Source: Mesorhizobium waimense
GTDB lineage: Bacteria > Pseudomonadota > Alphaproteobacteria > Rhizobiales > Rhizobiaceae
Direction of reading: 5' to 3'
Length of the DNA: 64,000 nucleotides
NCBI RefSeq assembly: GCF_003601975.1
Contig: NZ_QZWZ01000009.1
Coordinates: 62,001-126,000 of the forward strand
Shown: positions 7,351 to 16,318 of the stretch, one piece after another
Position numbering within the stretch: position 1 is the first letter of the stretch
Layout of the letters: the number at the start of each line of letters is the position of its first letter
The notes under the pieces: generated by a model
The model's database searches: none
What the model saw: only the letters and a program-made list of their open reading frames with translations
What the model was told of the DNA's origin: nothing
Position numbers and translations under genes: made by a program

Positions 7351-8246
7351 GGCGCCACCTTGCGCCCAAACACCCGCGCCGCTGGCCGACCCGAGGGCGT
7401 CACGGCCGGGCTGGCGGGTGCCTTGGCCGTGCTGTCTGTCGCCTGCGCCTGTACGTCCTTGCCGAAAGCGCGAAAACTGGTCGGGGCGAGCTCCGGCCGC
7501 GCCAGCACGAAACCCTGCACCATCGAAGCGCCGGATTTTTCCGCCAGCTCGAGCTGCCAGCCTTCCTCGATACCTTCGAACACCGTGCGGATGCCTTGCT
7601 GTTCGAAGCTCGTCACCATGGCGGTCAACAGCGCAAAGCCGGCGCCCGACTCCATCAGCTGCGTGATCCAGTGCGCGTCGAACTTGACGATGTCGGGCCT
7701 GAGTTCCTTGATGCGGTTGATGTCGGAATCGTCGGCGCCGTAGTCGTCGACCGCGATACGAAAGCCGCTGGCTCTCAGCGCCTCGACGAAACTGTAGAGG
7801 GTTTCCTGCGATGCCGACTTCTGCTCGGTGACCTCGCAGACGATGCGACGCGGGTCGATGCCGGCTTCATGCAGCACCAGCCTCATATCGCGCAGCGCCA
7901 TGTCGGCAATGGCGCGGTCGCTGAACACCGACGGGTCGAAATTGATGAAGATCGATGCCTCTTCCGGCAGGCAGGCGCCGGCATTGAGCAGATGCAGCGT
8001 CCTGGTCAGCGCCTCGATGTGCAGGCGGTCGGCCGCCGGACAGGTGCTGAAGAAGCTCATCGGCGGCTGCGTCTCGCCATCACAAAACGGCCGGATAAGC
8101 CCCTCGAATGCGACGACCGACAACTTGCCTTCCTTGAAGGCGAAGATCGGCTGGAAGGCGCTCTGCAGCGTATAGATGCCCCAGACACCGCTGGAGGTGC
8201 CGTCATCATGACGGATGATGTGGGCAAGCCCGATGTTACGTGACAC
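7347..8246 (-). CDS. Stand-alone EAL-domain protein, first gene of a pair
   Basis: The 299-residue EAL-type protein is paralogous to the gene it overlaps downstream. The signature is EGL (48-50). INFDP, CEVTE, VDDYG, VKFDA, FEGIE and VQGF mark the remaining active-site positions. The loop after VDDYG is ADDSD instead of the usual TG.S, and K-F-D replaces K-I-D, so catalysis may be weak or lost and the protein may only bind c-di-GMP. A C-terminal Ala/Pro/Thr-rich tail of about 40 residues (from AFGKDV onward) is absent in the partner. The divergent aspartate aminotransferase gene starts 200 bases away. Confidence 0.85.
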   Translation of the reverse strand: MSRNIGLAHIIRHDDGTSSGVWGIYTLQSAFQPIFAFKEGKLSVVAFEGLIRPFCDGETQPPMSFFSTCPAADRLHIEALTRTLHLLNAGACLPEEASIFINFDPSVFSDRAIADMALRDMRLVLHEAGIDPRRIVCEVTEQKSASQETLYSFVEALRASGFRIAVDDYGADDSDINRIKELRPDIVKFDAHWITQLMESGAGFALLTAMVTSFEQQGIRTVFEGIEEGWQLELAEKSGASMVQGFVLARPELAPTSFRAFGKDVQAQATDSTAKAPASPAVTPSGRPAARVFGRKVAP

Positions 8247-8382
8247 GGTTCCTCGCTCCGCAAGACTGGCGGAATTGGGTTGCGATCCTGCCGCTCAAGG
8301 TTCTACCGCCCGTTGATGAATTTATTGTTGCCGCGGATTTGAGGTCTGGCTCATCCGACAATGCTTGCGCTTGCCGGCATGA

Positions 8383-9648
<1,266 letters not shown>

Positions 9649-9671
9649 TCGGGCATAGCACTATTGCAATG

Positions 9672-9699
9672 AAAAACCCGGCCCGCGGCCGGGTTTTTT
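9672..9699. terminator. Bidirectional rho-independent terminator
   Basis: AAAAACCCGGCC, loop CGC, GGCCGGGTTTTT form a perfect GC-rich stem flanked by an A-tract on the left and a T-tract on the right. It can end both aatA (plus strand) and the convergent cupin gene (minus strand). Confidence 0.9.
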
Positions 9700-9718
9700 G
9701 TTTCGAAACAATAAGATA

Positions 9719-10114
9719 TTAACTGCCATATTGCTCGTCGGTGACCTGCTCCAGCCAGTCGGCATGCACGCCGTCCAGCGCCTCCTGCATGGCGACATGC
9801 GTCATCGCCGCTTGCACGCCGGCGCCATGCCAGTGCTTTTCGCCGGGATCGAACGAGATGACGTCGCCGGCCTTGATCTCCTGGATCGGGCCGCCCCATG
9901 TCTGCGCGCGGCCGGCGCCGGATGTGACATAGAGCGTCTGGCCAAGCGGGTGCGTGTGCCAGTGGGTGCGTGCGCCCGGCTCGAAGCTGACCAGGGTGGC
10001 CCTGAGCCGTGCCGGCGCTTCCTTCTCGATGATCAGTGTCTGTAGCACGCGGCCGGTGAAATATTTGTCCGGAGCGATAATGGTCGGCACGCTGCCGCAG
10101 GCAATGATCTTCAT
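9719..10114 (-). CDS. Cupin-domain protein
   Basis: The 131-residue protein is one conserved beta-barrel. Motif 1 is GARTHWHTHPLGQTLYVTSG, with the metal ligands H-x-H and a downstream Glu/Gln position occupied by Gln. Motif 2 is GDVISFDPGEKHWHGA, with the last His. This pattern is common in small cupins found with carboxymuconolactone-decarboxylase-like proteins, but no such gene is adjacent. I chose ATG at 10112-10114, where GAGG lies 9 bases upstream; a TTG five codons earlier is less likely. The function is unknown; metal binding is likely. Confidence 0.85.
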   Translation of the reverse strand: MKIIACGSVPTIIAPDKYFTGRVLQTLIIEKEAPARLRATLVSFEPGARTHWHTHPLGQTLYVTSGAGRAQTWGGPIQEIKAGDVISFDPGEKHWHGAGVQAAMTHVAMQEALDGVHADWLEQVTDEQYGS

Positions 10115-10263
10115 GGTCTCGATCCTCAAGCTGATGGCGCGGCAACCACCGGTCCTGTGTCGCCGATCATGGAAGCCAGCGGCACTTTCGTCCGATATCG
10201 GCTGCGGCGCAACGCCTGCTCGACACCGTCCAGCGAGCGGCAGTCACGGATATTGCGGCAGCG

Positions 10264-10824
10264 TTATCCCAGCCGCGGCCAGAACAGCCCGGCTCGCTTG
10301 CGGTGGGCCGCATAGGCGTCGGCCAGTTCGGTGCGCGAAAATTTCTTCTCTTCGTCCAGCGCCGCGATCACATAGATCACGATTATCCCGGCAACCGGCA
10401 CCACCGCCAGGATCGACCAGGTGGCGATGCCCCATCCGATCCAGAAGATGATATAGGATGTGTAGAACGGATGGCGGACATAGCCGAACGGACCGTCGGT
10501 CACCAGGCTGTGGGGATTGTCCTGGGCAAACGCAAAGCGCAGCCGCGCCTTGCGCGACGTCGAGATCGCCCACCAGAACAGGGCAGAGCTGATCAACTGG
10601 ATTGCCAGCCCGACAATCAACGCCGCCGGCGGCTGCGGCAGGATCCAGAGTATCGCCAGAAAGAACAGTGCGGTAGCGGCCACGACCGCCGAAATCACCA
10701 TCGCGCCCGCAGACATGGTAGTCGCCTGGAAATGGGCGCGCATCGACCAGAGATACTGGCCGACCGTTGCAATGCTGCTGATCGAGAGAAGAAGATCGAG
10801 CCCGCGTTCCATCACCACCCCCAT
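10264..10824 (-). CDS. Membrane methyltransferase of the ICMT/PEMT type
   Basis: The 186-residue protein has about five hydrophobic segments and the C-terminal SAM-binding signature of the isoprenylcysteine carboxyl methyltransferase / phospholipid methyltransferase superfamily: GPFGYVRHPFYTSYIIFWIGW (about 111-131) and a distal EEKKFSRTELADAYAAHRKR. Bacterial members methylate lipids or small hydrophobic acceptors at the inner membrane. The acceptor here is not predictable. A paralogous gene of the same superfamily lies at 14786-15283. ATG at 10822-10824 is used, and an internal ATG four codons on is also possible. The neighbours are unrelated. Confidence 0.8.
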   Translation of the reverse strand: MGVVMERGLDLLLSISSIATVGQYLWSMRAHFQATTMSAGAMVISAVVAATALFFLAILWILPQPPAALIVGLAIQLISSALFWWAISTSRKARLRFAFAQDNPHSLVTDGPFGYVRHPFYTSYIIFWIGWGIATWSILAVVPVAGIIVIYVIAALDEEKKFSRTELADAYAAHRKRAGLFWPRLG

Positions 10825-10953
10825 CGTTCACCAAGGATTCGGCCACTATAACCGGTTGCCCCCGATAAATCCTTTCTTAACCAGAAACTTAAAGGTGGTG
10901 TAGACCCCGCTGTGAGATGTTGCCGGCCACGCAATCCAGAGGTTCAATCCAGC

Positions 10954-11820
10954 ATGGCCGTTGCCGAGCGCACGATCCGCACATCACTGGCCGATTTGCG
11001 CCTCAGCGAATCGTCGGGCCTTGGCATGCCGATCCTGATGATCCATGGCTCGGGCAGTTCGCGCGCCGTATTCGCGCGGCAGTTCGACAGCCCGCTCGCC
11101 GATGCCCACCGGCTGATCGCTTTCGACCTTCCCGGCCATGGCGGATCCTCGGACGCTCACGATCCGGCGACAGCCTACACGATCGCCGGCCTGGCTCGAT
11201 CGGCGGGTGAGCTCCTCGACCGTCTGGCCATCGGCCATGCCATCGTCTTCGGCTGGTCGCTCGGCGGCCATGTCGCCATGGAGCTCGCGGGTTTCCATCC
11301 GGCTGTCAGCGGACTGATGCTGACCGGCGCTCCGCCTGTGTCGAAAGGGCTGTTCGGCATGCTGCGCGGCTTCCATGCGCACTGGGACATGCTGCTTGCC
11401 TCCAAGAAAATCTACTCGGAGCGCGATGCCGAGCGTTTCGAGACGCTGTGCTTCGGCGACAGCGCCAGCCCATCGTTCCGCCAGGCCATACTGCGCGCGG
11501 ACGGCAAGCTGCGCGCCACGGTGACGCGCAGCATGATGAGCGGCGACGGCGCCGACCAGAGGCAGGTGGTCGAGCAGGCCGCGTTCCCGGTTGCGATCGT
11601 CAACGGCGAAAACGATCCGTTTGTCCGGCTCAGCTACTTCGACACGCTGCACTACGGCGCGCTGTGGGAACGTTGCCATGTCGTCCCCGGCGCCGGACAC
11701 GCCCCTTTCTGGGAGCGCCCGGATCTGTTCAACCCGATGCTGTCGCGCTTCGGCGACGCAGTCGAGGCGCAGAGCGCAGACGATGCCCAGGTGAAGCAGC
11801 GCCGAAGCCAGGCCGGCTGA
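10954..11820 (+). CDS. Alpha/beta-fold hydrolase
   Basis: The 288-residue protein has the alpha/beta-hydrolase triad. The nucleophile is Ser102 in GWSLGG, the acid is probably the Asp of NGENDPF, and the base is the His of GAGHAPFWERPD. The oxyanion-hole motif HGSGSS is near residue 32. A lid region follows strand 6 (FGMLRGFHAHWDMLL..). The sequence resembles general alpha/beta hydrolases of rhizobia and gives no clue to the substrate (ester, lactone or C-C bond). ATG at 10954 has AGAGG about 12 bases upstream; an earlier in-frame ATG lacks this. It stands alone between divergent and convergent neighbours. Confidence 0.87.
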   Translation: MAVAERTIRTSLADLRLSESSGLGMPILMIHGSGSSRAVFARQFDSPLADAHRLIAFDLPGHGGSSDAHDPATAYTIAGLARSAGELLDRLAIGHAIVFGWSLGGHVAMELAGFHPAVSGLMLTGAPPVSKGLFGMLRGFHAHWDMLLASKKIYSERDAERFETLCFGDSASPSFRQAILRADGKLRATVTRSMMSGDGADQRQVVEQAAFPVAIVNGENDPFVRLSYFDTLHYGALWERCHVVPGAGHAPFWERPDLFNPMLSRFGDAVEAQSADDAQVKQRRSQAG

Positions 11821-12060
11821 ACGCCCGCGTCGTGGATTGATGAGCGCCAACCTAGCGAGCATCAGGGCAACCGCGCTCAAGTCGCTCGCCCGCATCGCCT
11901 GAGACGTCCAAAACCGGCGAATTTCCTATTTTCCTTGCCCTCCCCGCAAACCCGTGGGACGATACCCTCGGGCAGGTGGCGAAACGAAAAGAACCCCCGC
12001 CCGCGACGGCCGTACAGGCCGGCCGCCGCTCCCAGGGAAACGCCTGAGTGGAGGTCAGCC

Positions 12061-14112
12061 ATGGGTACTCGCGCCGGAGGACGACGCACGGGACCGAAAT
12101 GCATTGCCATAGTCGGTCCCTTCGCAAGCGGTAAAACGACACTTCTCGAAGCCATACTCGCCCGCACGGGCGCCATTCCCCGCCAGAATCCCGTTTCGTC
12201 GGGAAGCACCGTTTCCGATCATTCGCCCGAGGCCCGCGCCCATGCCATGAGCGTCGAGGCGACCTTTGCCACCACCGAATTCATGGGCGAGCAGCTTACC
12301 TTCGTCGATTGTCCCGGCTCCATCGAATTCTCGTTCGAGGCCGAGCCTGTGCTCGCCGCCTGCGACGTCGCCGTGGTCGTCGCAGAAGCCGATGAAAAGA
12401 AGATCCCTGCCCTGCAGCTCATCATGCGCAAGCTCGACGATCTCGGCGTGCCGCGCATCCTGTTCCTGAACAAGGTCGACAAGGCGATCGCAGGCGTGCG
12501 CGACACGCTGAAGATGCTGCAGCCGGCAAGCTCGGTGCCGCTGCTGCTGCGCCAGATTCCGCTGCGCAAGGACAGCGTCGTCATCGGCTCGATCGACCTG
12601 GCGCTGGAGCGCGCCTACATTTATCGCGAGTATGCCGAAAGCGAGGTTGCCGACATCCCGGGTGACGACAAGGCGCGTGAACTCGAGGCGCGCTTTTCCA
12701 TGCTGGAGACCCTCGCCGACCATGACGACCAGCTCATGGAGCAACTGCTCGAAGAGATCGAACCGCCGAAGGACGAAATCTTCGACGACCTTGCGGCCGA
12801 CCTGCGTGAAGGCATAGTGACGCCGGTGCTCATCGGCACCGCCGAGAAGGGCAATGGCGTGCTGCGTCTGCTGAAGGCGATCCGCCATGATGCGCCCGAC
12901 GTCGAGGCGACACGCAAACGCCTGGGCGCCCCCGACGGCAATCAGACGGTGGTCCAGGTGATGAAGACGATCCACACCGCGCATGGCGGCAAGCTCTCGG
13001 TCTCGCGCGTGCTCTCCGGCCAGGTCGCCGACGCCGCCGAGCTTTTCCTGTCGAGCGGCGAAACGGCAAAGGTGTCCGGCATTTACAAGATGCTCGGCAA
13101 GGACCAGTCCAAGCTCGCCATCGCAAAGACCGGCGACACCGTCGCGCTCGGCAAGCTCGACAACGTCAAGACCGGCGAGACGCTGAGTTTGGCCAAGGGC
13201 GGCATCAAGCCGCTGGCCACGCTTACGCCACCGCAACCGGTCTTCGCCTTTGCGCTACGGCCGAAGGAACGCAAGGACGAGGTCAAGATGTCGGCGGCCA
13301 TCCAGCGTCTTGCCGAGGAGGATCCCTCGCTTAGCTTGAGCCACAACCAGGATTCCGCCGAGACTGTGCTGTCGGGGCATGGCGAGATGCATCTGCGTGT
13401 CGTGCGCGAGCGGCTCGAAGGCAAGAACCAGATTCCGGTCGAGGGCCACACACCGGCCGTGCCCTACCGCGAGACGATCCGCAAGCAGGCGCAGCAGCGC
13501 GGCCGCCACAAGAAGCAGTCCGGCGGCCACGGCCAGTTCGGCGATGTGGTGATCGAGATCAAGCCGCTGCCGCGCGGCTCGGGTTTCCAGTTCAGCGACA
13601 CGATCACCGGCGGCGTCGTGCCGAAGACCTATATCCAGTCGGTCGAGACGGGCATACGCGACTATCTGAAATCCGGCCCGCTCGGCTTCCCGGTGGTCGA
13701 CGTCGCCGTCAACCTGTCCGACGGCTCCTACCATGCCGTCGATTCCTCGGACATGGCCTTCCAGATGGCCGCCAAGCTGGCGATGAAGGAAGGCATGGCC
13801 GCCTGCTCGCCGGTGCTGCTCGAGCCGGTGATGAAGGTCGAGATCGTCACGCCGTCCGAAGCGACCTCGAAGATCATCGCGCTCATCCCGCAGCGGCGTG
13901 GCCAGATTCTTGGCTATGACGCCCGGCCCGACTGGCCGGGATGGGATGTCGTCGAAGCAACCATGCCGCAGGCGGAGATCGGCGACCTGATCATCGAGTT
14001 GCGCTCGGCAACGGCGGGCGTGGCCAGCTACCGCGCCGTGTTCGACCATATGGCCGAACTCACCGGGCGTCTGGCCGACGAGGCGATGAACACCAGCGGC
14101 AAGGCGGCGTGA
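12061..14112 (+). CDS. Elongation factor G-like GTPase (non-canonical paralogue)
   Basis: The 683-residue protein has the EF-G domain order: G domain, domain II, III, IV (GQFGDVVIEIKPLPRGSGF) and V. The GTPase motifs differ from the true factor: G1 is GPFASGKT (19-26) instead of GHVDAGKT, and the RGITI switch I is missing. G3 is DCPGS (83-87), so the catalytic His that follows DxPG in EF-G and EF-Tu is Ser. NKVD (137-140) is intact. The protein therefore probably binds GTP but hydrolyses it differently; a role in translation under special conditions is an inference. ATG 12061 has GGAGG 7 bases upstream, and a longer frame from 11935 runs over leader DNA. The true fusA is not in this window. 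Confidence 0.85.
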   Translation: MGTRAGGRRTGPKCIAIVGPFASGKTTLLEAILARTGAIPRQNPVSSGSTVSDHSPEARAHAMSVEATFATTEFMGEQLTFVDCPGSIEFSFEAEPVLAACDVAVVVAEADEKKIPALQLIMRKLDDLGVPRILFLNKVDKAIAGVRDTLKMLQPASSVPLLLRQIPLRKDSVVIGSIDLALERAYIYREYAESEVADIPGDDKARELEARFSMLETLADHDDQLMEQLLEEIEPPKDEIFDDLAADLREGIVTPVLIGTAEKGNGVLRLLKAIRHDAPDVEATRKRLGAPDGNQTVVQVMKTIHTAHGGKLSVSRVLSGQVADAAELFLSSGETAKVSGIYKMLGKDQSKLAIAKTGDTVALGKLDNVKTGETLSLAKGGIKPLATLTPPQPVFAFALRPKERKDEVKMSAAIQRLAEEDPSLSLSHNQDSAETVLSGHGEMHLRVVRERLEGKNQIPVEGHTPAVPYRETIRKQAQQRGRHKKQSGGHGQFGDVVIEIKPLPRGSGFQFSDTITGGVVPKTYIQSVETGIRDYLKSGPLGFPVVDVAVNLSDGSYHAVDSSDMAFQMAAKLAMKEGMAACSPVLLEPVMKVEIVTPSEATSKIIALIPQRRGQILGYDARPDWPGWDVVEATMPQAEIGDLIIELRSATAGVASYRAVFDHMAELTGRLADEAMNTSGKAA

Positions 14113-14117
14113 GAAAG

Positions 14118-14150
14118 CAAAAAACGGCGCCCGGGTGTTCCGGACGCCGT
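14118..14150 (-). terminator. Terminator-like hairpin after the EF-G paralogue
   Basis: ACGGCG.CCGG (14124-14134) pairs with CCGG.CGCCGT (14140-14150) with one mismatch. The T-tract is good on the minus strand (six T) and poor on the plus strand. It may end the EF-G-like gene from the left and a minus-strand transcript from the right. Confidence 0.5.
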
Positions 14151-14414
14151 CTATTGCGGACCGTCTCCTGGGAGGCAAACGGCACGTCCGCCGCATCGCT
14201 CCGCCGTTGGCTGACGGATAAAAATGGTTCGGACGCGGTAGCCGCCTGAGCCCGGTCCGTCCGAGTGATGCCCCCATCTCCCGGACGAGCCAACCGCGTC
14301 CTATGATCTGCTTAATCGATGGAGTGCGTCTGCGCCATGTTACCAGAGGTTACATGTCACTGTTACGTGGCAGTGCCGATCGACTTTTTTCGAGCGCAGT
14401 GGACTTCGGGCAAC

Positions 14415-14529
14415 AAAAAAGCCGGATCAATAAAGATCCGGCTGAGTTTGATTGGAAGTGCCGATTAAGGCTAACCTCCAGAGGGGAACACTCGAGGGCG
14501 CTAATGGGAGGAGAACGCGCCCAGGAGAT
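14415..14529 (-). ncRNA. abcR: Candidate AbcR-type small RNA
   Basis: On the minus strand a transcript of about 115 bases can be drawn. The first stem GGGCGC / GCGCCC (14522-14517 with 14501-14496) closes a loop containing CTCCTCCC followed by ATT, an anti-Shine-Dalgarno motif. Next comes a second CU-rich stretch, CCCCTCTGG. The end is a strong terminator: AGCCGGATC, loop, GATCCGGCT and six T (14443-14415). This matches the size, CU-rich loops and gene context (beside lsrB-trxB-lrp) of the AbcR/alpha-r15 family of rhizobia. AbcR RNAs are Hfq-dependent repressors of ABC-transporter and other transport mRNAs. The family assignment comes from memory of context and motif, not from an alignment; alpha-r14 is the alternative. 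Confidence 0.68.
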
Positions 14530-14535
14530 GATCTA

Positions 14536-14564
14536 TATATGTGCTCATCATGCCCAAGAAACAA
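14536..14564 (-). promoter_or_regulatory. Candidate promoter of the AbcR-type sRNA
   Basis: Reading the minus strand, TTGTTT (14564-14559) is followed after 17 bases by CATATA (14541-14536), a fair sigma-70 promoter for this group. It would start transcription near 14529, 7 bases before the first predicted stem. Confidence 0.45.
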
Positions 14565-14785
14565 GCATCTATTTTGCAACACACGCATGCAAAAAGACGC
14601 AGGCTGTGGTCCAACCCGTTCCCGGGCTCGATAGGACCAGGAAAATCGCCTGAAGTGACAATGATTTCGCGGCCAAACCCCGTTGCGGAACGCCGAACCT
14701 GCGCCTTTTTGCCTCCAGGAAACAGAAACTGTCCGATGATGCGGAATCGGGCAGCGCCCGTTCAATTCTACGGCAGGAGTTCGTG

Positions 14786-15283
14786 ATGCGCACGATTCAG
14801 GCAATCGCCGGCAGCGCATTGTTCCTCATCGCAGCGCCCGGCGCCGTTGCGGGCGTGATGCCCTGGCTGTTGACGGATCGCTACCGCCTGCCGCTGTCGA
14901 CACTGCCGGGCCTTGCCCCGGTCGGCTGGGTCCTGATCCTCGCTGCAGCAGCCCTGCTGCTCCATTCCTTCGCCCGCTTCGCACTCGAGGGGCTGGGCAC
15001 GCCGGCCCCGGTGGCGCCGACCGAAAGACTGGTCGTCGGCGGCATCTACCGCCATGTCCGCAACCCGATGTACGTGGCGGTGCTGTCGATCATCCTCGGC
15101 CAGGCGCTGCTGTTTTCGAGCTCGGCCGTCTTCGCCTACGGCGGCGTCGTCGCCGCGGCCATGGTCTCGTTCGTCAGGCTCTACGAGGAACCGACGCTTG
15201 CCCGCCGCTATGGCCCGGAATACGAAGCCTACCGCCGCGCCGTCCCCGGCTGGCTGCCTCGCCTGACGCCGTGGCGGGGGTGA
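14786..15283 (+). CDS. Membrane methyltransferase of the ICMT/PEMT type
   Basis: The 165-residue protein has four hydrophobic segments and the superfamily signature VVGGIYRHVRNPMYVAVLSI (about 84-103), then YEEPTLARRYGPEYEAYRRAVPGWLPR, with the Glu-Glu and Tyr-x-x-Tyr elements that bind S-adenosylmethionine. It is an integral inner-membrane methyltransferase with an unknown acceptor. AGGAG lies 6 bases before the ATG at 14786; a GTG directly before it is less well spaced. It is divergent from the sRNA promoter region and convergent with lsrB, with a palindromic repeat between the two 3' ends. It is distantly related to the protein at 10264-10824. Confidence 0.82.
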   Translation: MRTIQAIAGSALFLIAAPGAVAGVMPWLLTDRYRLPLSTLPGLAPVGWVLILAAAALLLHSFARFALEGLGTPAPVAPTERLVVGGIYRHVRNPMYVAVLSIILGQALLFSSSAVFAYGGVVAAAMVSFVRLYEEPTLARRYGPEYEAYRRAVPGWLPRLTPWRG

Positions 15284-15295
15284 GCCACGTTGTTT

Positions 15296-15353
15296 CAGGG
15301 CATGTCGACATTCAGGTCAGGCCGGCATCACCTAAATATCGGCATACCCTCAG
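15296..15353. repeat. ATTCAGGT palindromic repeat, copy A (short form)
   Basis: GGGCATGTCGACATTCAGGT (15298-15317) pairs with ACCTAAATATCGGCATACCC with three mismatches; the loop is CAGGCCGGCATC. It lies between the convergent 3' ends of the methyltransferase and lsrB genes, and its right edge supplies the lsrB stop codon (TGA, 15352-15350). It shares the core ATTCAGGTCAGGCCG and CCGGCATCACCT with copy C at 59938-60085. Confidence 0.75.
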
Positions 15354-16246
15354 AAGGACCAACTGCGCGCCTTCGCAATGATAAAATCGCGAAACACGTG
15401 CAGCTTCGCCTGGTTCTTCATCGCATCGGGATAGGCGAAGTAGGTGTCAAAGGACGGCACTTCGGTCTCCGGCAGCAACTGCACCAGGCCTGAGTCCTTG
15501 TTGATCACGTAGTCGGGCAGCATGGCGATGCCGGCGCCGCCCTGCACGGCGCGCTTGATCGAAAGGATGTCGTTGATCTGCAGCGTCGGCACCCTTTGCC
15601 CACCCTCAAAATCGCCGACGGTCTCCAGCCAGTTCAACTCCGACAGATGCGACGGCACCGGCACGCCGAACGTCACGATGCGATGCGTCCTCAGTTCGGC
15701 GACCGAGGCCGGCTGGCCGTGCTTGGCGACATAGGCCGGCGAGGCATAGAGATGGAAATGCACGGTGAACAGACGGCGCTGGATAAGATCCGGCTGCTGC
15801 GGCTGGCGCAGCCGGATGGCGCAATCGGCCTGGCGCATGGTGAGGTCGAGTTCCTCATTGGCGAGGATCAGCTGCAGGCTGATCTCTGGATAGAGCTCGA
15901 TAAATTCCTGCACGCGTTCGGTCAGCCAGCCGGCACCCAGGCCCACCGTGGTCGTGACCCGAAGCATGCCGGACGGCCGGTCCTTGGCCTCGGTCAGCCG
16001 CGACTTGATCGTCTCCAGCTTCATCAGCACGTCATGCGCCGTGCGGAACAGCATCTCGCCCTGTTCGGTCAGCACCAGGCCACGGGCGTGACGGTTGAAC
16101 AGCGGCACGCCGACGTCGTGCTCCAGCGCGCTGACCTGCCGCGAGATCGCCGATTGCGACAGGTGCAGGGTCTCGGCGGCATGGGTGAACGACCCCGCCT
16201 CCGCCGCAGCGTGAAACACGCGTAGCTTGTCCCAGTCCAGCGCCAT
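15350..16246 (-). CDS. lsrB: LysR-type regulator LsrB/VtlR
   Basis: The 298-residue protein has an N-terminal winged HTH (MALDWDKLRVFHAAAEAGSF.., recognition helix LSQSAISRQVSAL) and a periplasmic-binding-like effector domain. The start, the phrase FNRHARGLVLTEQGE and the gene order with trxB and lrp match the LsrB/VtlR family of S. meliloti, Agrobacterium and Brucella. That family controls AbcR small RNAs, envelope and oxidative-stress genes and host association. The neighbouring AbcR-like sRNA fits. Only one cysteine is present (in the ADCAIRLR segment), which argues against multi-cysteine redox sensing as reported for S. meliloti LsrB. The stop codon lies inside a palindromic repeat. Confidence 0.85.
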   Translation of the reverse strand: MALDWDKLRVFHAAAEAGSFTHAAETLHLSQSAISRQVSALEHDVGVPLFNRHARGLVLTEQGEMLFRTAHDVLMKLETIKSRLTEAKDRPSGMLRVTTTVGLGAGWLTERVQEFIELYPEISLQLILANEELDLTMRQADCAIRLRQPQQPDLIQRRLFTVHFHLYASPAYVAKHGQPASVAELRTHRIVTFGVPVPSHLSELNWLETVGDFEGGQRVPTLQINDILSIKRAVQGGAGIAMLPDYVINKDSGLVQLLPETEVPSFDTYFAYPDAMKNQAKLHVFRDFIIAKARSWSF

Positions 16247-16318
16247 GATTCCCCTCGCTCTGTTTTGGCGTCTGAATGAAAAATCAGGCTTTTAAACGAC
16301 TTTTCTCAAGCCGCTTCG

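Larger units (their letters stand above)
14113..14785. other. Non-coding region with AbcR-type sRNA signals
   Basis: I find no credible protein gene in these 670 bases. On the minus strand there are two intrinsic terminators (14443 to 14414, and 14150 to 14118). Each is preceded by a CU-rich stretch resembling an anti-Shine-Dalgarno loop. Three GTTAC words occur at about 14340, 14350 and 14363 on the plus strand, between the two terminators. This is the position, next to an lsrB-type LysR gene, where S. meliloti carries tandem abcR genes. Confidence 0.6.

Noticed and set aside
14303..14819. Open frames on both strands over the sRNA region (for example plus 14303-14653 and minus 14427-14819)
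   Set aside because: They overlap the promoter, loops and terminator of the sRNA candidate and show no protein family features.
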